Shown here one piece after another: positions 1 through 10,310 of a stretch of DNA of 64,000 nucleotides (the stretch's first letter is position 1; each line of letters starts with the position of its first letter). This DNA is from Hermodice carunculata (lineage: Eukaryota > Annelida > Polychaeta > Eunicida > Amphinomidae): positions 39,859,156 through 39,923,155 of the forward strand of contig OZ026625.1 of assembly GCA_964020975.1 (NCBI GenBank), written 5' to 3'. The notes under the pieces were generated by a model that worked only from the letters and a program-made list of their open reading frames with translations, made no database searches and was not told the DNA's origin. The translations under genes and the position numbers were made by a program.

Positions 1-906
1 AAAAATTGAATGGGTGAAGCCACATTGAACACAACCTACTTGGGCACATTATCAAACTTTGAGGAGGAAGGTGGTAAGCTGCAGCATCCATTTGAGAAAC
101 AAATTCCTGGACTGACCTTACTGTAAATTTATTTTGTACATAGACTATTATATTTATGTATATATACATATTATCATAGCAAAAAAAATAAACATTAAAT
201 GACAAAAAAAAAACCCAAAAAATCTGCTATGTAAGAAAAGGACATTAAATATTAAAATATTTATTTATATATATATATATAAGAAAAGGACAAAAAATAT
301 CTCAAAAACAGGTCCGTATGGAACCCCATTTGGCACACTGGTAGCTAGACTGTGGCACCCTAGTTTCGATACTAGTTTGTAGCTGAATACTAAATGGGGC
401 TCTGGAAATGTTTGTTGTAAAAAGGAAAAAAGGGCAAAAATATCTGTTTGCATATGAAAGTAAGAGTTGTGGAGGTTTTTTGTTTTTGTTTTTAATCATC
501 TCTCGCTGTCTGGTCACATGACTGCTTTCAGCCAATCAGGAGGCAGGAACATTAGTGCACACAGACTGGTCATGTGACCTATCTTGACCAATCGGAAGTC
601 AGGAGTTTGGTGATTGAGTGCAAAGTGGCTCAAAGATCCCATGTCCCTACTTCTCACCGAAAGAGCACTGAGGAAAACTGTTTACCATGATCATTATATT
701 CTATGTCACTAAAGGCATTCTGAACCTTGAATGAATGGACTTTTACAAAGAATATTAATATAGCGTCCATGATAGTTAAGAAAAGTTCATTTTAAGTACT
801 TTGACTTAAGTCAGTTGGTAGTGAAGGAGTTCAGGACATAAAAGCTGCAGTGTTATGGCACAAGAAAAGAGCTTTCATGTTTTCTTACAAAAACCACACT
901 CCTCAG
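1..906. other. No gene recognised
   Basis: This stretch is AT-rich with short A-runs near 180-220 and a short TA tract near 265-280. Open frames up to 77 codons on the minus strand at 265-535 have no recognisable product and no coding-like character. I see no RNA gene, transposon terminus or long repeat here. Confidence 0.5.
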
Positions 907-1228
907 CATAAAGGGGTATGGGATTTTACCATTGGCAAAGAATGGATTGGCTGCAGTGACAGTTGCCAGAGTAACATTATCCAGGAAGACTCTAGAAGCA
1001 TTACAATATTGCCGAAACTGGATCCATAGTGCAGTGGATTTGGAAGATGATCAATACATTGTTATCACTTCAACAGAGGAGTGTGAGGATTTGCTTGTTC
1101 TTACTAAATTGGTCATGGAATCAATTCAAGTGATACGTTTCTTTCTAAACGCTGTGGGGAACTCAGATTTACAAGACGCAGCAGTGTTAATAACAATCAT
1201 ATGTGTAAACATCATGTGTAAAATATAG
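907..1228 (+). CDS. Putative terminal coding exon, unknown protein
   Basis: An open frame of about 107 codons follows a plausible splice acceptor (pyrimidine-containing tract ending CTCCTCAG at 906) and ends at TAG (1226-1228). An AATAAA sits only about a dozen bases downstream near 1240, as expected for a last exon with a very short 3' UTR. The frame has no in-frame ATG that serves as a clear start, so it would be an internal-to-terminal exon. The peptide contains a mixed acidic and hydrophobic helix-like stretch (SAVDLEDDQYIVITSTEECE) and a hydrophobic tail. I do not recognise the family. Upstream exons of the same gene cannot be placed within 1-900. The call rests only on border signals, length and amino-acid composition; it could be a chance open frame or a decayed transposon gene. 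Confidence 0.3.
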
Positions 1229-1249
1229 TGGTTAACTATTAATAAAAAA

Positions 1250-3120
1250 TATAGGCATATACAAAAATTAAGTTGGAGTAACTCCATCTAAGGATACTAA
1301 AGCTGGCTATGACAGGGGCAACCTAGGACAATTAATATAACTAATAAGCAACATCTTTAAACGAGGTACAAGAGACACATATTGCTTCAAAAACTGAAAA
1401 AAATCAGGCTTATAACGACATAACAGAGACAAAAACAAAGCAATTAACTGTTACATACATCACAATTGGTATGGTACATACATCTTTGTAGTTACCAATG
1501 TAATTCAACTGTAAAGTTTGAGAAACAAGAAAAACTATGTGTATGGATATTGTCTTGTATACAAGGAGGGGTATTTTGCAGTAGATGAGGATTAGAATAT
1601 ATGAAGCAGGTTTTTGCTGTTGTTTTATGTGCCATTGGAATTCTTCCATCTCTACTTGACCCAGTAAAATAAGAATGGGTAATTATACATGGGTCGAACA
1701 TATTGGTAAAAATGTGGAAACGTCTTTTTTGGAATACCTTTACAAGAATATTACAGCTTTTAAACTTTGAATGTGATTTTTAAATCAAGTGTATTTTGTT
1801 CTGAGAAATGGAATATCATATATTTAGATTCTGCTATGTTCAATAAAGTGTGTTTGCTGCTAGCCACCAGCAGATTTTATTAAATCCAATATTTATTAAT
1901 TCAGAAAAGTCATGAGAAACAGTCAAAGGTATATAGAGAATTAAACAGAGTCATATCTTCGGCATATGGAATGGAGTCAAATTGTGATGTGGCTATGTGC
2001 ATATCATGTGTGTTAACAATAGAGGTCCCATTTTAGATCTGCGAGGGACCCCTGTTGTTATGGGTCGAACACCAGAACGACTTTGATCATAAGAAACATA
2101 TCGTTTTCTCTCCGTATGATCAATAAACATTAAGATCGCAGTTTTAATGGGATGTTGGTTTTTAAATCAATGCTGACTTTTTCAAAAAAGGGCAATTTAT
2201 CATAAAACATCCAAACAGAAACGGGGCAGTAATTTTCAGCCAAAGTATCGTTTTCTTTTTTGAAGAGTGGCCAAACCTTAGTAATTTTCTCGCTATCGAA
2301 AAAATACCTGTTGTTAAGGATTAATATGTCATAAAGGCTGATGCCTCAGAGATTGAGGGATTATATATTTTATCATTCATTTTCATTTCATGAAATTTCA
2401 TTGATAACTCATCATGCCAAAGAATTTGTATATAACGTTTTGATTATACTTGGAAAATAGCTTGAGTTTACCAGTGAAAAAGTGAAATATATTATTTTGT
2501 TGTGTAGTGTGACTTGGAAGATGGTCTATTTGTGTGATGTATATTTGATGCTAGCTTACATCCAATATCAGTGAACAGTTATTGAAAATTTATCAATTTA
2601 TGGCCATCAATGCGATCACGAGAACAAATCCAGCCACAGTTCTTTGTTTTTGTTATTATGCAGAATAAATTTTGATAAAATGTATGGTATCGGGTTCTTT
2701 TGGGTATTATGTTCAAACCGTTCATATTGTGAATGGCGGTAGTTTTGTTTTAATGCATTTCCGTTTTCAGTTAGTATCTTATTATATGTTTTCAAATTTT
2801 CAGAACGTGGTTCTGAGGACAATTTTGTTGGGTGTATTTTAATATTTTGTATAATTGTGTACAATTTTTAAGATCAGAAAATACCATTGATAATCCATAA
2901 ATTTGTGCTTGTATTTATTGAATTTGACAGTTTCCATGGGAAGATGTTTATCGTTGGCATTGCGCAACATCTGTTCCAATTTCTTGTACTTTTCATTTGG
3001 GTAACAGGGTAGATCCATATTTGATTTACCTATAATTTAAGTGCTACCTCTACCATTATAAAAGCACTGTAAACAGTGAAGAACATTCCTCTCTGTTTAT
3101 ATATGTATGTATACATGTGT
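1250..3120. other. No gene recognised
   Basis: AT-rich sequence between the candidate exon and the first long TA array. Overlapping minus-strand frames of 60-82 codons (1410-1701, 2616-2864) look like chance frames: low-complexity composition, no splice signals, no familiar motif. It could be part of the 3' region or introns of the methyltransferase gene, which is transcribed towards it. Confidence 0.4.
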
Positions 3121-3124
3121 GTGT

Positions 3125-3209
<85 letters not shown>
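3125..3209. repeat. (TA)n microsatellite
   Basis: About 85 bp of nearly uninterrupted TA dinucleotides. It is one of seven TA tracts longer than about 70 bp in this window. Reading frames through it give meaningless Tyr-Ile repeats and were not called. Confidence 0.97.
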
Positions 3210-3212
<3 letters not shown>

Positions 3213-4711
3213 AGAGGGGGTTCTTCAGAAATACTATGTTAACATATGTAAACAGAGGGAAATGGTCAGATTTATCTGACAATATACCAGATGAGCCCAC
3301 CTTGTCAAAACATTTTGTCTCCGAAACTGGCTGTTCTGTTTGTTAGCCTGGTAGGCGAAGTATTTTGGGGATAGAATTCGTTACATAACATAACACCTAG
3401 ATATTCAGTATATTTTTGTCTTGTATTGTGTTTCAGGAATTCCAAGTTGACATCTCCAACATAAACTTTCTCTAAACGTTCTTGTGATATAACTCTAGGG
3501 GCTCTGTATGCGTTGCAAAGAGTTAATTTTATTTGTGTCATAGAGCAAAAAATCAAAAGATAACTTTTTAAGATCTGATTAGGTATGTTAAGGTTTTACG
3601 TGCATACTTGAAACACTTGTGTAAATATATAAGTAAGTTGCTACGGGCAGATGCCTCAGGTATCATAACATGATTGTTGAGAGAAAAAGGTCATATGGAA
3701 GACAAATCTTCTATCCAGGTTTTCTCGAGGTAAAGAACACCAAATACAAAATCATTTAGCCCGATTATTACCCAAGAAATATAACTAGTCAAATTTTGCA
3801 TTTATACATTGACTATTTAGATCTGAACAGAGCAATTATGCTTCAAATTGTTCTAGATAAATTGCCAGGTGCAGAGTGTCCATATAGTGGAACTGTGATA
3901 CTATAGAGATAGTATTCTCTAGGTTTTCAGGAACAGTTACTAAAATATTCACACAATTGAACCATGTGCCATCAAAATTTTCAGCACACCATGATTTATA
4001 ATATAAAATGCCATAACTGGACAAAAATATATCAGATATTTATTGGCAGGGGATCTGCATTCATAAAAAAAGAGATGGATAGGGTAAAAAATAATTGCTT
4101 TTGATAAAGTTGTGGTAATGAGACCACATATTCGGCAAAAAAAATAGAAATGGTGTTAACAAAATTTGTGCATAGTAATTGAAACCACTGAAGTGTAGCA
4201 GCGGAAATAGTAGTAAAATAATACTGCACAGTTTGTTTTGCAAATTTGAGGTAATTCACCATAACATGATTGTCTTGTGTAGAACCAAGGTATCATACAA
4301 CATATCCTCAAATCAGTACAAAACCAGTCCTGGTAGAAGACTAACAAATTGACAGTTCAAAGCAATAATGTATACATGAGCACAAGGAAAAACTAATTGG
4401 ATGTATGATACAATAAAACACCAAGATGGGTGTATTCGAGGAAATACCAATTGCATTATATTTTTGATTGGGTTCCTTATAAAAAAAAAAAAAAAAGAAA
4501 CTCTACATGCGACTCATGTCTATGCTGATAGCCTGCTTATCTATAGCTTGAAATTTTTGTTTGTACCATTAGTGTGATAGATGGTGGGGGCAATATTAAT
4601 TGATGCGTATAGAAGTACTGGATTATCAGACTCGTAAATCAATAATTAAATAATTAAATGGATGTTTACAAAGGATTGAAAAACAGTGTATTAAGATTCA
4701 GTTTGAATTAC
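3210..4711. other. Probable methyltransferase intron or 3' region, no exon found
   Basis: This lies immediately downstream of the methyltransferase splice donor, so it should start as intron. I looked on the minus strand for the missing C-terminal half of the enzyme. The open frames at 3305-3556, 3836-4024 and 4032-4347 do not resemble it. The frame at 3305-3556 contains a stretch (KYTEYLGVMLCNEF) that resembles the YLGV segment just after the catalytic core of LINE reverse transcriptases, but it is too short and irregular to call. Confidence 0.4.
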
Positions 4712-5173
4712 CTCAAGCAATGCTGCCGTTCCTTCTGCAAAGGGCAAGATAGGCATAGAATTATAACAAACTGCAAGCGTTCCACCTGGTTTTAAAACCC
4801 TGGCCGCCTCCTTGTAGAATCCACCAATATCCATCAAATGTAGTGATAATGCAGTAAGCAACAGATCTACGGACTCATCTGGCTGGAAACTGAGGTCCTT
4901 GCCTTTGCCTTGCCGGTACACAACATTGTCAAAACTTCGATCAGCCTTCTGTAACTGGCACTCACTGGCATCCACTCCAATGACGTTGTCAAAGTGAGAA
5001 GCAAGGGGAACGGTACTAAGTCCCGTCCCACATGCGACATCTAGAGCCAGAATCTTCGTATTGTCATGACGATCATGAAACGCGACCATTTTTTCGAAAA
5101 GCTCCTGCGGATAGCATGGGAAGAAACTTGCATATCGCTCGGCGGCATCTGCACTGCTAAACCAACGTGACAT
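4712..5173 (-). CDS. Class I SAM-dependent methyltransferase, first coding exon
   Basis: This exon encodes 154 residues from ATG (5173-5171) to a splice donor GAG|gtaatt, with the exon ending at 4712 in phase 0. Reading on past the donor hits a stop a few codons later, which confirms a splice. It has the Rossmann methyltransferase core: motif I LDVACGTGLS at residues 44-53, the acidic residue ending beta-2 in IGVDAS (Asp68), a SVDLLLTALSLHLMD segment at 101-115 matching motifs II/III, and RVLKPGGTLAV at 125-135. The N-terminus (FSSADAAERYASFFPCYPQEL) resembles the small cytosolic Methyltransf_11 proteins usually named 'putative methyltransferase DDB_G0268948-like', which are about 250-300 residues long. 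Substrate is unknown for that family. Only the SAM-binding half is present; the C-terminal cap should be in downstream exons at lower coordinates, which I could not find. The start is chosen because it is the first ATG and the family begins just before this W/F-x-A segment. Confidence 0.88.
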
Positions 5174-5394
5174 CGTTATATTGAAAATGCAACAAGCAAC
5201 AGAATTGTGTAGTGCTGACGGTTTAATTTAATACTTGCTGCGAACGTTTCCGTCACTATGTTGGGACGAAGTTTGAACTTGTTTGGTTGTAGGTCGTGGT
5301 CACTTAACCTAAATGCAGATACTTTTATTTACATAACTAGAAAATAAGATTTGCTTCATAGCAATTCTGTTTGTGTGCCTTCTAAAGTTGTAAA
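5174..5394 (-). promoter_or_regulatory. 5' UTR/promoter side of the methyltransferase gene
   Basis: The 220 bp upstream of the methyltransferase ATG contain more CG dinucleotides than the AT-rich surroundings (for example around 5205-5300) and no TATA box. This fits a TATA-less housekeeping-type promoter. No specific factor site is claimed. The tandem array begins directly upstream, so the promoter must be short or overlap repeats. Confidence 0.3.
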
Positions 5395-6050
5395 TATGGC
5401 TTGATGAAAATTTTTAAGGTTCAAATGACCGTGATCTTTGACCTCTAGAGATTACACGTACAAAACAAAAATGTGCAGCTTGGCAATACCTAGAATTTGA
5501 GTCCGACATGACTAAAATTGGATGCAAACTGTAACAATTAGATGAAACTTTCAAATGCCCACATGGCTTTGGCCTTGACCTTTAGAGGTCACATGTGAAT
5601 TGTAAAAATACACAGTGTTACAGCATCTAAAATTTAAGCTCAACATGAACCAAATCAGATTAAAGTTGATCAAGTTGTGGTTAGATGGAAATTTCAAACA
5701 GCCAAATAACCTGGACATATGACTTTTACAAGGCACCTATAAATTACAAAGATGTGCACTGTTGCAATACCTACAAGTTGCGTCTAAAATGATTAAAATT
5801 AAATGAAAAGTGACCAGGTTATGACTACATGAAACTTTCAAAGGTCCAAATGACCGGACCTTTAGAGTTTACATGTTAACTACAAAAATATGCAGGGCTG
5901 CAAAACCTACATTTTCGGTCAAACATGGTCAAAATTGAATTAAAGTTGACAGAGTTATAGTTGGATGAAAATTTCAGAGGTCCATATCACCTTGATCTTT
6001 ACCCTTTAGAGGTTACATGTGAATCACAATAGTGTGCAGTGTCACAAACC
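5395..6050 (+). repeat. ~140-bp tandem repeat array, copy A
   Basis: Roughly four and a half degenerate units. Anchor motifs of the type GATGAAANTTTCA recur at about 5403, 5541, 5684, 5828 and 5964, giving periods of 136-144 bp. Each unit carries a block like GACCTTTAGAGGTCACATG and then ATGTGCAGTGTTACA. The same family recurs in opposite orientation at 26880-27600, where the period is almost exactly 144 bp. Not coding. Confidence 0.85.
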
Positions 6051-6276
6051 TGTGAATTAATTTGGATTAGTTAGCTTTACCTTTGAAAATTTTTGAGATA
6101 GTAAACGTTAGAATTCTCATTTTTTTTAAATTCCTATTTGCTTAATTTTAAAAATCGTTGATCCTCTTTACAAAAACCTAAGACTTCACGAATGGAAGCA
6201 TAATCATACCATGTTCGGACTTTCTATGTATTACAGATAACAGTTTTCAAATGAAATATCGGAAAAATTTGTCGGT

Positions 6277-6277
6277 A

Positions 6278-6369
<92 letters not shown>

Positions 6370-6471
6370 CACAGACAGAAAGAAAGAAAGAGAGACAGCG
6401 AAAGAGAGAAAGAAAGACAGAAAAAGAAAGAAAGAAAGACAGAGAAAGAAAAAAGACAGACAGAAAGAAAG

Positions 6472-6550
<79 letters not shown>

Positions 6551-6551
6551 A
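6277..6551 (+). repeat. (GAAA)n microsatellite, interrupted
   Basis: About 90 bp of pure GAAA, an imperfect 100-bp middle with GACA and GAGA variants, then about 80 bp of pure GAAA. It gives spurious open frames of 114-128 codons on both strands. It sits just inside a hairpin-bearing end (6571-6596) shared by a dispersed repeat family, so the tract probably grew inside one of those elements. Confidence 0.95.
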
Positions 6552-6570
6552 ACACATTTTTAGAAAACGG

Positions 6571-6596
6571 TTTGTCTGTGCTGGCACACACATATA
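6571..6596 (+). repeat. Hairpin end of dispersed GAAA-bearing repeat family
   Basis: A partial inverted sequence of the form GTCTGTGCTGGCACACACAT follows AAACACATTTTTAGAAAACG. Near-identical hairpin ends lie at 26658-26681, 31380-31403 and 44541-44563, always beside a GAAA/TTTC run. The preceding GAAATATCGGAAAAATTTG (about 6253-6271) is also shared with the copy at 26.7 kb. Confidence 0.7.
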
Positions 6597-7526
6597 TATG
6601 TAGATAATTATGTTCACATAAAACTGCAGGTCAGTTGAGAGCTACATGCCATCGTAGGTCTCACTGGCATTCTATTCAACTAGCCACACTGCAATACACA
6701 ACTGCATGGATAGTTCCTACACAATCTATATTTATATATTGTTATATTTGAGCACTTTGGGTTGCCAACGATTTAAATTTATTGTGTTCGACACTTGTTT
6801 TATATTTGAATTATTTGGCGAGATCACTAAATGGATTAAAATGGGCGTGCATTGGAGACGTATCACGCAGGACCAATGTGCAGAATGTCATAAACATTTA
6901 AATTTTTATAATTTTTATAGAAATTACATTAATTGCAAACAGAGCAAAACGTGTTAAGATTTCCAAGTTATAAGGTTAGTATATGCAGTAGTGCAGCAGC
7001 ACCGCCTTGCCCATTATGTTTCCATTATGCCACTACAATGGCCTGCATTTGTACTATGCTGCAGAGTGCAAAGGTGGAAATTATTTATAGTGGGCTTTGA
7101 TTAGATCTGTTGTCGTGCAAATTGATCGATGTGGTCTGTATATATGTCCTTCTCCTTTTTGAGATCATTGGAATGATGACTATAAAAATCGTTATTACAC
7201 ATTTGGCTTTTCCCCTAATATAGAATGAGGTTAATGTGGGATGATCTTGTAGGTGGCAATACTGGTTCAGTGGCTTTATTTTCACGATACAAAATTTTCT
7301 TTTAACAACTACCAGCCAATAAGGAGACTTCATTTTGTCACCCCCAGATGTCTCTACCGGTAAATATTAGCAACGGGAGTACCCATGAGCATTGACACCA
7401 TATAGGAGAACAGGGCTCGTGGTATTGACCGCCAAGTTGAACATCCAAGGGAAAACGGATGACACCTTTTCGGACACAGCTATTGTACAAGGGTGTCAAC
7501 AGTTTATATGTAAATACAAAGCCTAC
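6597..7526. other. No gene recognised
   Basis: No exon, RNA gene or transposon end could be supported. Open frames of about 80 codons (6706-6957 plus, 7085-7333 minus) lack family resemblance and splice context. Confidence 0.4.
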
Positions 7527-7890
7527 TTAATCTTTTTCATAACCTCCCACACCTATCCTGAACTTTTTTAGTGACAATGTATCTTTCTTCACCCAAGAGC
7601 TCCATACTGGAGTACCATACTCCAACACTGGTCTTATGATAGATTTATATAGTATGCCAACTTTCGTTTCTGTTTTGGTGGGCCATTTTCGTAATAGCAG
7701 CGATCTGTTGCCTTGGGTTCTGCCCATTAGATACAATCACTCCTGAGTCTTTCTGTTCTGTGACTCTATCTAGGTCTACACCATTCGTTGTATACAAATA
7801 TGTCAGGCCCTCTCTGATCTTAAGGACTACACACCTGTTGGCGTTGAACTTTAGTACGCATTTTTCTGACCAACTGGCCAAAGAGTTTAA

Positions 7891-8121
7891 CTCATTCCAC
7901 CCTGATGACGCTTTTTCACGCTAATATCTAAATGTCGTCTGCTAATTGTATTTTACTAATTTAGGGATTATTTTTCAATATTTTGGATGAAACTTGCATG
8001 GAAGATCATTCCAAATTATATGCCCATGGTCAACAGCTTTCCTTGGCGCGCTCTGGGCGCATTGCGCCCAGAGCGCGCCAAGGAAAGCTGTTGACTCAGT
8101 CTTCTATCAGGGTGGAATGAG
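7891..8121. mobile_element. TTAA-flanked MITE with terminal inverted repeats
   Basis: A 231-bp insertion flanked on both sides by TTAA (7887-7890 and 8122-8125). Its ends are a perfect 16-bp terminal inverted repeat, CTCATTCCACCCTGAT. It interrupts LINE reverse transcriptase sequence, and the flanks rejoin in frame over one TTAA, which proves both the borders and the target-site duplication. TTAA targeting is characteristic of piggyBac and also Kolobok elements; the ends do not start with CCC as in many piggyBacs, so I leave the superfamily open. It encodes nothing. A 67-bp perfect palindrome lies towards its right end. Confidence 0.9.
8029..8095. repeat. Perfect palindrome, 33-bp arms and 1-base centre
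   Basis: The arms are exact reverse complements (left arm starts GTCAACAGCTTTCCTTGG, right arm ends CCAAGGAAAGCTGTTGAC) with one T between them. The middle is very GC-rich (GCGCGCTCTGGGCGCA) in an AT-rich region. It lies inside the TTAA MITE. Related but imperfect hairpins with the same outer arms occur at 56151-56212 and 62930-62985. Confidence 0.97.
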
Positions 8122-8687
8122 TTAACTCATGCTGTAATGTGTTACAGCCTTTATGGGTAGTAATATCTCTATATAGCTTAGTATCATCGGCGGTGGAAGA
8201 TGCAGTATCATGCAGGTCATTAACATAGAGAGGAAAATAGCAGCAGCTAGTGTGCTCAATCTCTTCTCCATCCGACTGCAGAACAATTTGAGTTTCTGTT
8301 CAATATCAATTCCATGTAATACACCATACATAGCTTTCAGATCACAGTCCACACAAAACTAATGAATGTCCTTCCTGGCCATCAGATTGTACTCAGTGTA
8401 AAACTTTTAAACACTCTTTACATATCCAACTGTGGCACCTGTTACTGCCTACCATGTTGTTATATTCTGTATGTCACCCCACATGGACCGATGCATGTGG
8501 CCCCTTTACCAGCCAACCGATAAAATCTGTTGGTGTCCTGACTCGTATAAAGGATGATCCTGGAGCTGCAGAATTTTTCTAGTTACGAGTGCTGCTAGTC
8601 ATTTCAGGTCTTCTACTCTGAAACTGACTCAAGCTCGCACACCAGCCATCTTATCCGTTGGCCACTTTTAGTGACCAAAGTTAACAC

Positions 8688-8921
8688 ACTCATTCAAGAT
8701 TCGTGTAAATAAAACAGAAGAAATATATTTCTGGGCAAACAGTCCGTTAAGTGGTAAATGGTGAATTATCATTTTTGCCACTTTGTACCATAGGTTAAAA
8801 ATATACTCATTCAAGATTCGTGTAACTAAAACAGAAGAAATATATTTCTGGGCAAACAATCTGTTAAGTGGTAAATGGTGAATTATCATTTTTGCCACTT
8901 TGTACCATAGGTTAAAAATAT
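8688..8921. repeat. 117-bp tandem duplication
   Basis: Two nearly identical 117-bp copies (8688-8804 and 8805-8921) beginning ACTCATTCAAGATTCGTG. They differ at only a few bases, so the duplication is recent. The minus strand stays open through both copies (8668-8898), but the translated repeat has no known motif. Confidence 0.95.
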
Positions 8922-9620
8922 TTTAAGGTAGTTTCCATTCTTCTATATATTCGGGGTACTGCAAGTTCATAGAACAGCAATGAGTGGGACATGCCAGTGA
9001 GTTGACCATTTCATAAGTTGAGTTTGTTTTTGTTACAACTTTTGCATGTGTATATATCTGTGTGACTATCCTGCTTCACTACTATTATTAAAATCATTAA
9101 TAGTCCTTGCAGGACTTTTTACATGTACTTGTACATGTTTCAACAGGTATGGTATTATTTATGTTAGTCCGCAAAATACCAGTAACTTTTCATATGTTGC
9201 TGTCTCCCTAATCATAGTCGCTTTTACCAGTACTGCTGTTGCTGTAACTGCCACTGTCATCAGATTCAAGGTGTAGTATAAGCCTATCATTTCACATCAC
9301 AGCCCATCAGGGGCCATATTTACAAAGAATTAATGTTGGACATAAGTTCAAAAAACCACCTTATCTTTAGATTTGACCTTAAGTTAAGTTTTGTTGGTAT
9401 TCACGAAGAAATAAAAAATCGATTTCCACCTCAAGTCGAGTTTCTTGAGTTCAATTTTCAAGTCCGTTTGGTCCCTTGCTAAAGTCGAATTTTTTAAGAG
9501 ACAAAATGGCGGCCGTGTTAGGACTCCACAGATGCTGGTGGCGTCGACAGCTAGGCCTTACGGTGGAAAGGCCACGCGTAGATAGGACAATAATAAAACT
9601 ACACGAGTGTTAGTGCCTGC
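8922..9620. other. No gene recognised; possible Harbinger flank
   Basis: A plus-strand open frame at 9046-9276 encodes a hydrophobic peptide with two possible membrane-spanning stretches but no recognisable family. From about 9310 the text (GGGCCATATTTACAAAG, then TATTCACGAAGAA) looks like the terminal and subterminal sequence of PIF/Harbinger elements, and a transposase remnant begins 700 bp further on; no second end was identified. Confidence 0.3.
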
Positions 9621-9622
9621 CC

Positions 9623-9747
9623 GTAAATTCTGCATGGCACGAGCGTATCCGTGGAGCGGAAGGATACACGAGATGCAGTCCGCCGCATGCGGGCCATCGC
9701 GTTGATCCTTCCGCTCCACGGGTACGCGAGTGCCATGCCAAATTTAC
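9623..9747. repeat. Imperfect long inverted repeat
   Basis: Arms of about 42 bp, 9623-9664 and 9705-9747, pair with few mismatches (left GTAAATTCTGCATGGCAC, right GTGCCATGCCAAATTTAC; both contain the GGAGCGGAAGGA/TCCTTCCGCTCC block). The loop is about 40 bp and GC-rich. It lies upstream of the Harbinger transposase remnant and may be a nested small element or an inverted rearrangement within it. Confidence 0.85.
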
Positions 9748-9776
9748 GGTCAGGTAATTGCAAGGGTGTTGTTTTA

Positions 9777-10047
9777 TTTTTATCCCATGTATGTGTAGTC
9801 CAGATTATTCTCTACCATTTCACATTAAAAGAAGTGATAGAGTTGTGTCGAAACAGCAATCAACGACAAATACCGCAGCAGACGATAAATAAACATCCTA
9901 GGTGCGCACGCATGAAAAATTGGTCAGCGCGAAAGCAGGGCATGCACGCGACCGTTCTACACGGGCGTGTGGATCGGCAATAAATTCTACACGGTGCAGA
10001 ATGGCCCGTCCGTGGTTACTCTGGACTACACATACATGGGATAAAAA
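9777..10047. repeat. 271-bp unit bounded by perfect 28-bp inverted repeats
   Basis: The first 28 bp (TTTTTATCCCATGTATGTGT...) and the last 28 bp of this interval are exact reverse complements. The inside (about 215 bp) has no open frame with a known motif. The arms could be termini of a MITE, or duplicated and inverted Harbinger 5' sequence, because transposase coding sequence begins right after the second arm. Confidence 0.9.
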
Positions 10048-10059
10048 CCCGCTGGAGAC

Positions 10060-10310
10060 GCAACGGGTGAGGTCATCCGACAGTTCTACAGGTTCAGACC
10101 GAGACCATTCTTCGTATTGTCGGCGAAGTCAAGAATGCCTTGGCACTTCAAACGAAAAGATCAAATGCCCTGCCCCCTCTGTTACAAGCTTTAGTGTCCC
10201 TGAGATGTTTTGCATCAGGATCTTTCCAGTCCCTTGTCGGCGAGGTCCTCCACATTTCCCAAAACTCAACTTCCCGGGCAGTGACAATTTTTGGCAGCCA
10301 TAATGAAAAC
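10060..10310 (+). mobile_element. PIF/Harbinger transposase remnant, N-terminal part
   Basis: The translated sequence contains FYRFRP and then ETILRIVGEVKNALALQ, SNALPPLLQALVSLRCFA, SGSFQSLVGEVLHISQ and NSTSRAVT. These match in order the N-terminal conserved region of HARBI1-like transposases (RFRPETI, PLPPLLQLLVALRFFATGSF, VSRVV). A frameshift separates FYRFRP from ETILRIV, so the copy is dead. Plus strand. The catalytic DDE part is not contiguous; a matching piece lies at 12380-12455. Confidence 0.85.

Larger units (their letters stand above)
7527..8352 (-). mobile_element. Degenerate non-LTR retrotransposon (LINE) reverse transcriptase
   Basis: Read on the minus strand from high to low coordinates: FPLYVNDLHD, then TADDTKLYRD (the polymerase YADD box with a changed first residue), then LASWSEKCVLKFNANRCVVL, VTEQKDSGVIVSN (thumb-side DLGV motif), and SIIRPVLEYGTPVWSSWVKKD (the RPxLEYxxxVW motif). 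This order is typical of the CR1/L2/Jockey branch of LINEs. The frame is broken by frameshifts and stops and no endonuclease is present, so it is a dead 5'-truncated fragment. A 231-bp MITE (7891-8121) is inserted in the middle; without it the reading frame runs straight from ...LQHEL to NSLASW... across a single TTAA. Confidence 0.88.

Noticed and set aside
3305-3556. Minus-strand 83-codon frame with a KYTEYLGVMLC stretch as a LINE piece
   Set aside because: One short resemblance only, with neighbouring motifs absent or in the wrong order.
3836-4347. Minus frames downstream of the methyltransferase exon as its missing second exon
   Set aside because: The peptides do not resemble the C-terminal part of the enzyme family and lack matching splice sites.
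6231-6617. Open frames of 114-128 codons across the GAAA tract on both strands
   Set aside because: They encode only Phe-Leu-Ser or Lys-Glu-Arg repeats produced by the microsatellite.
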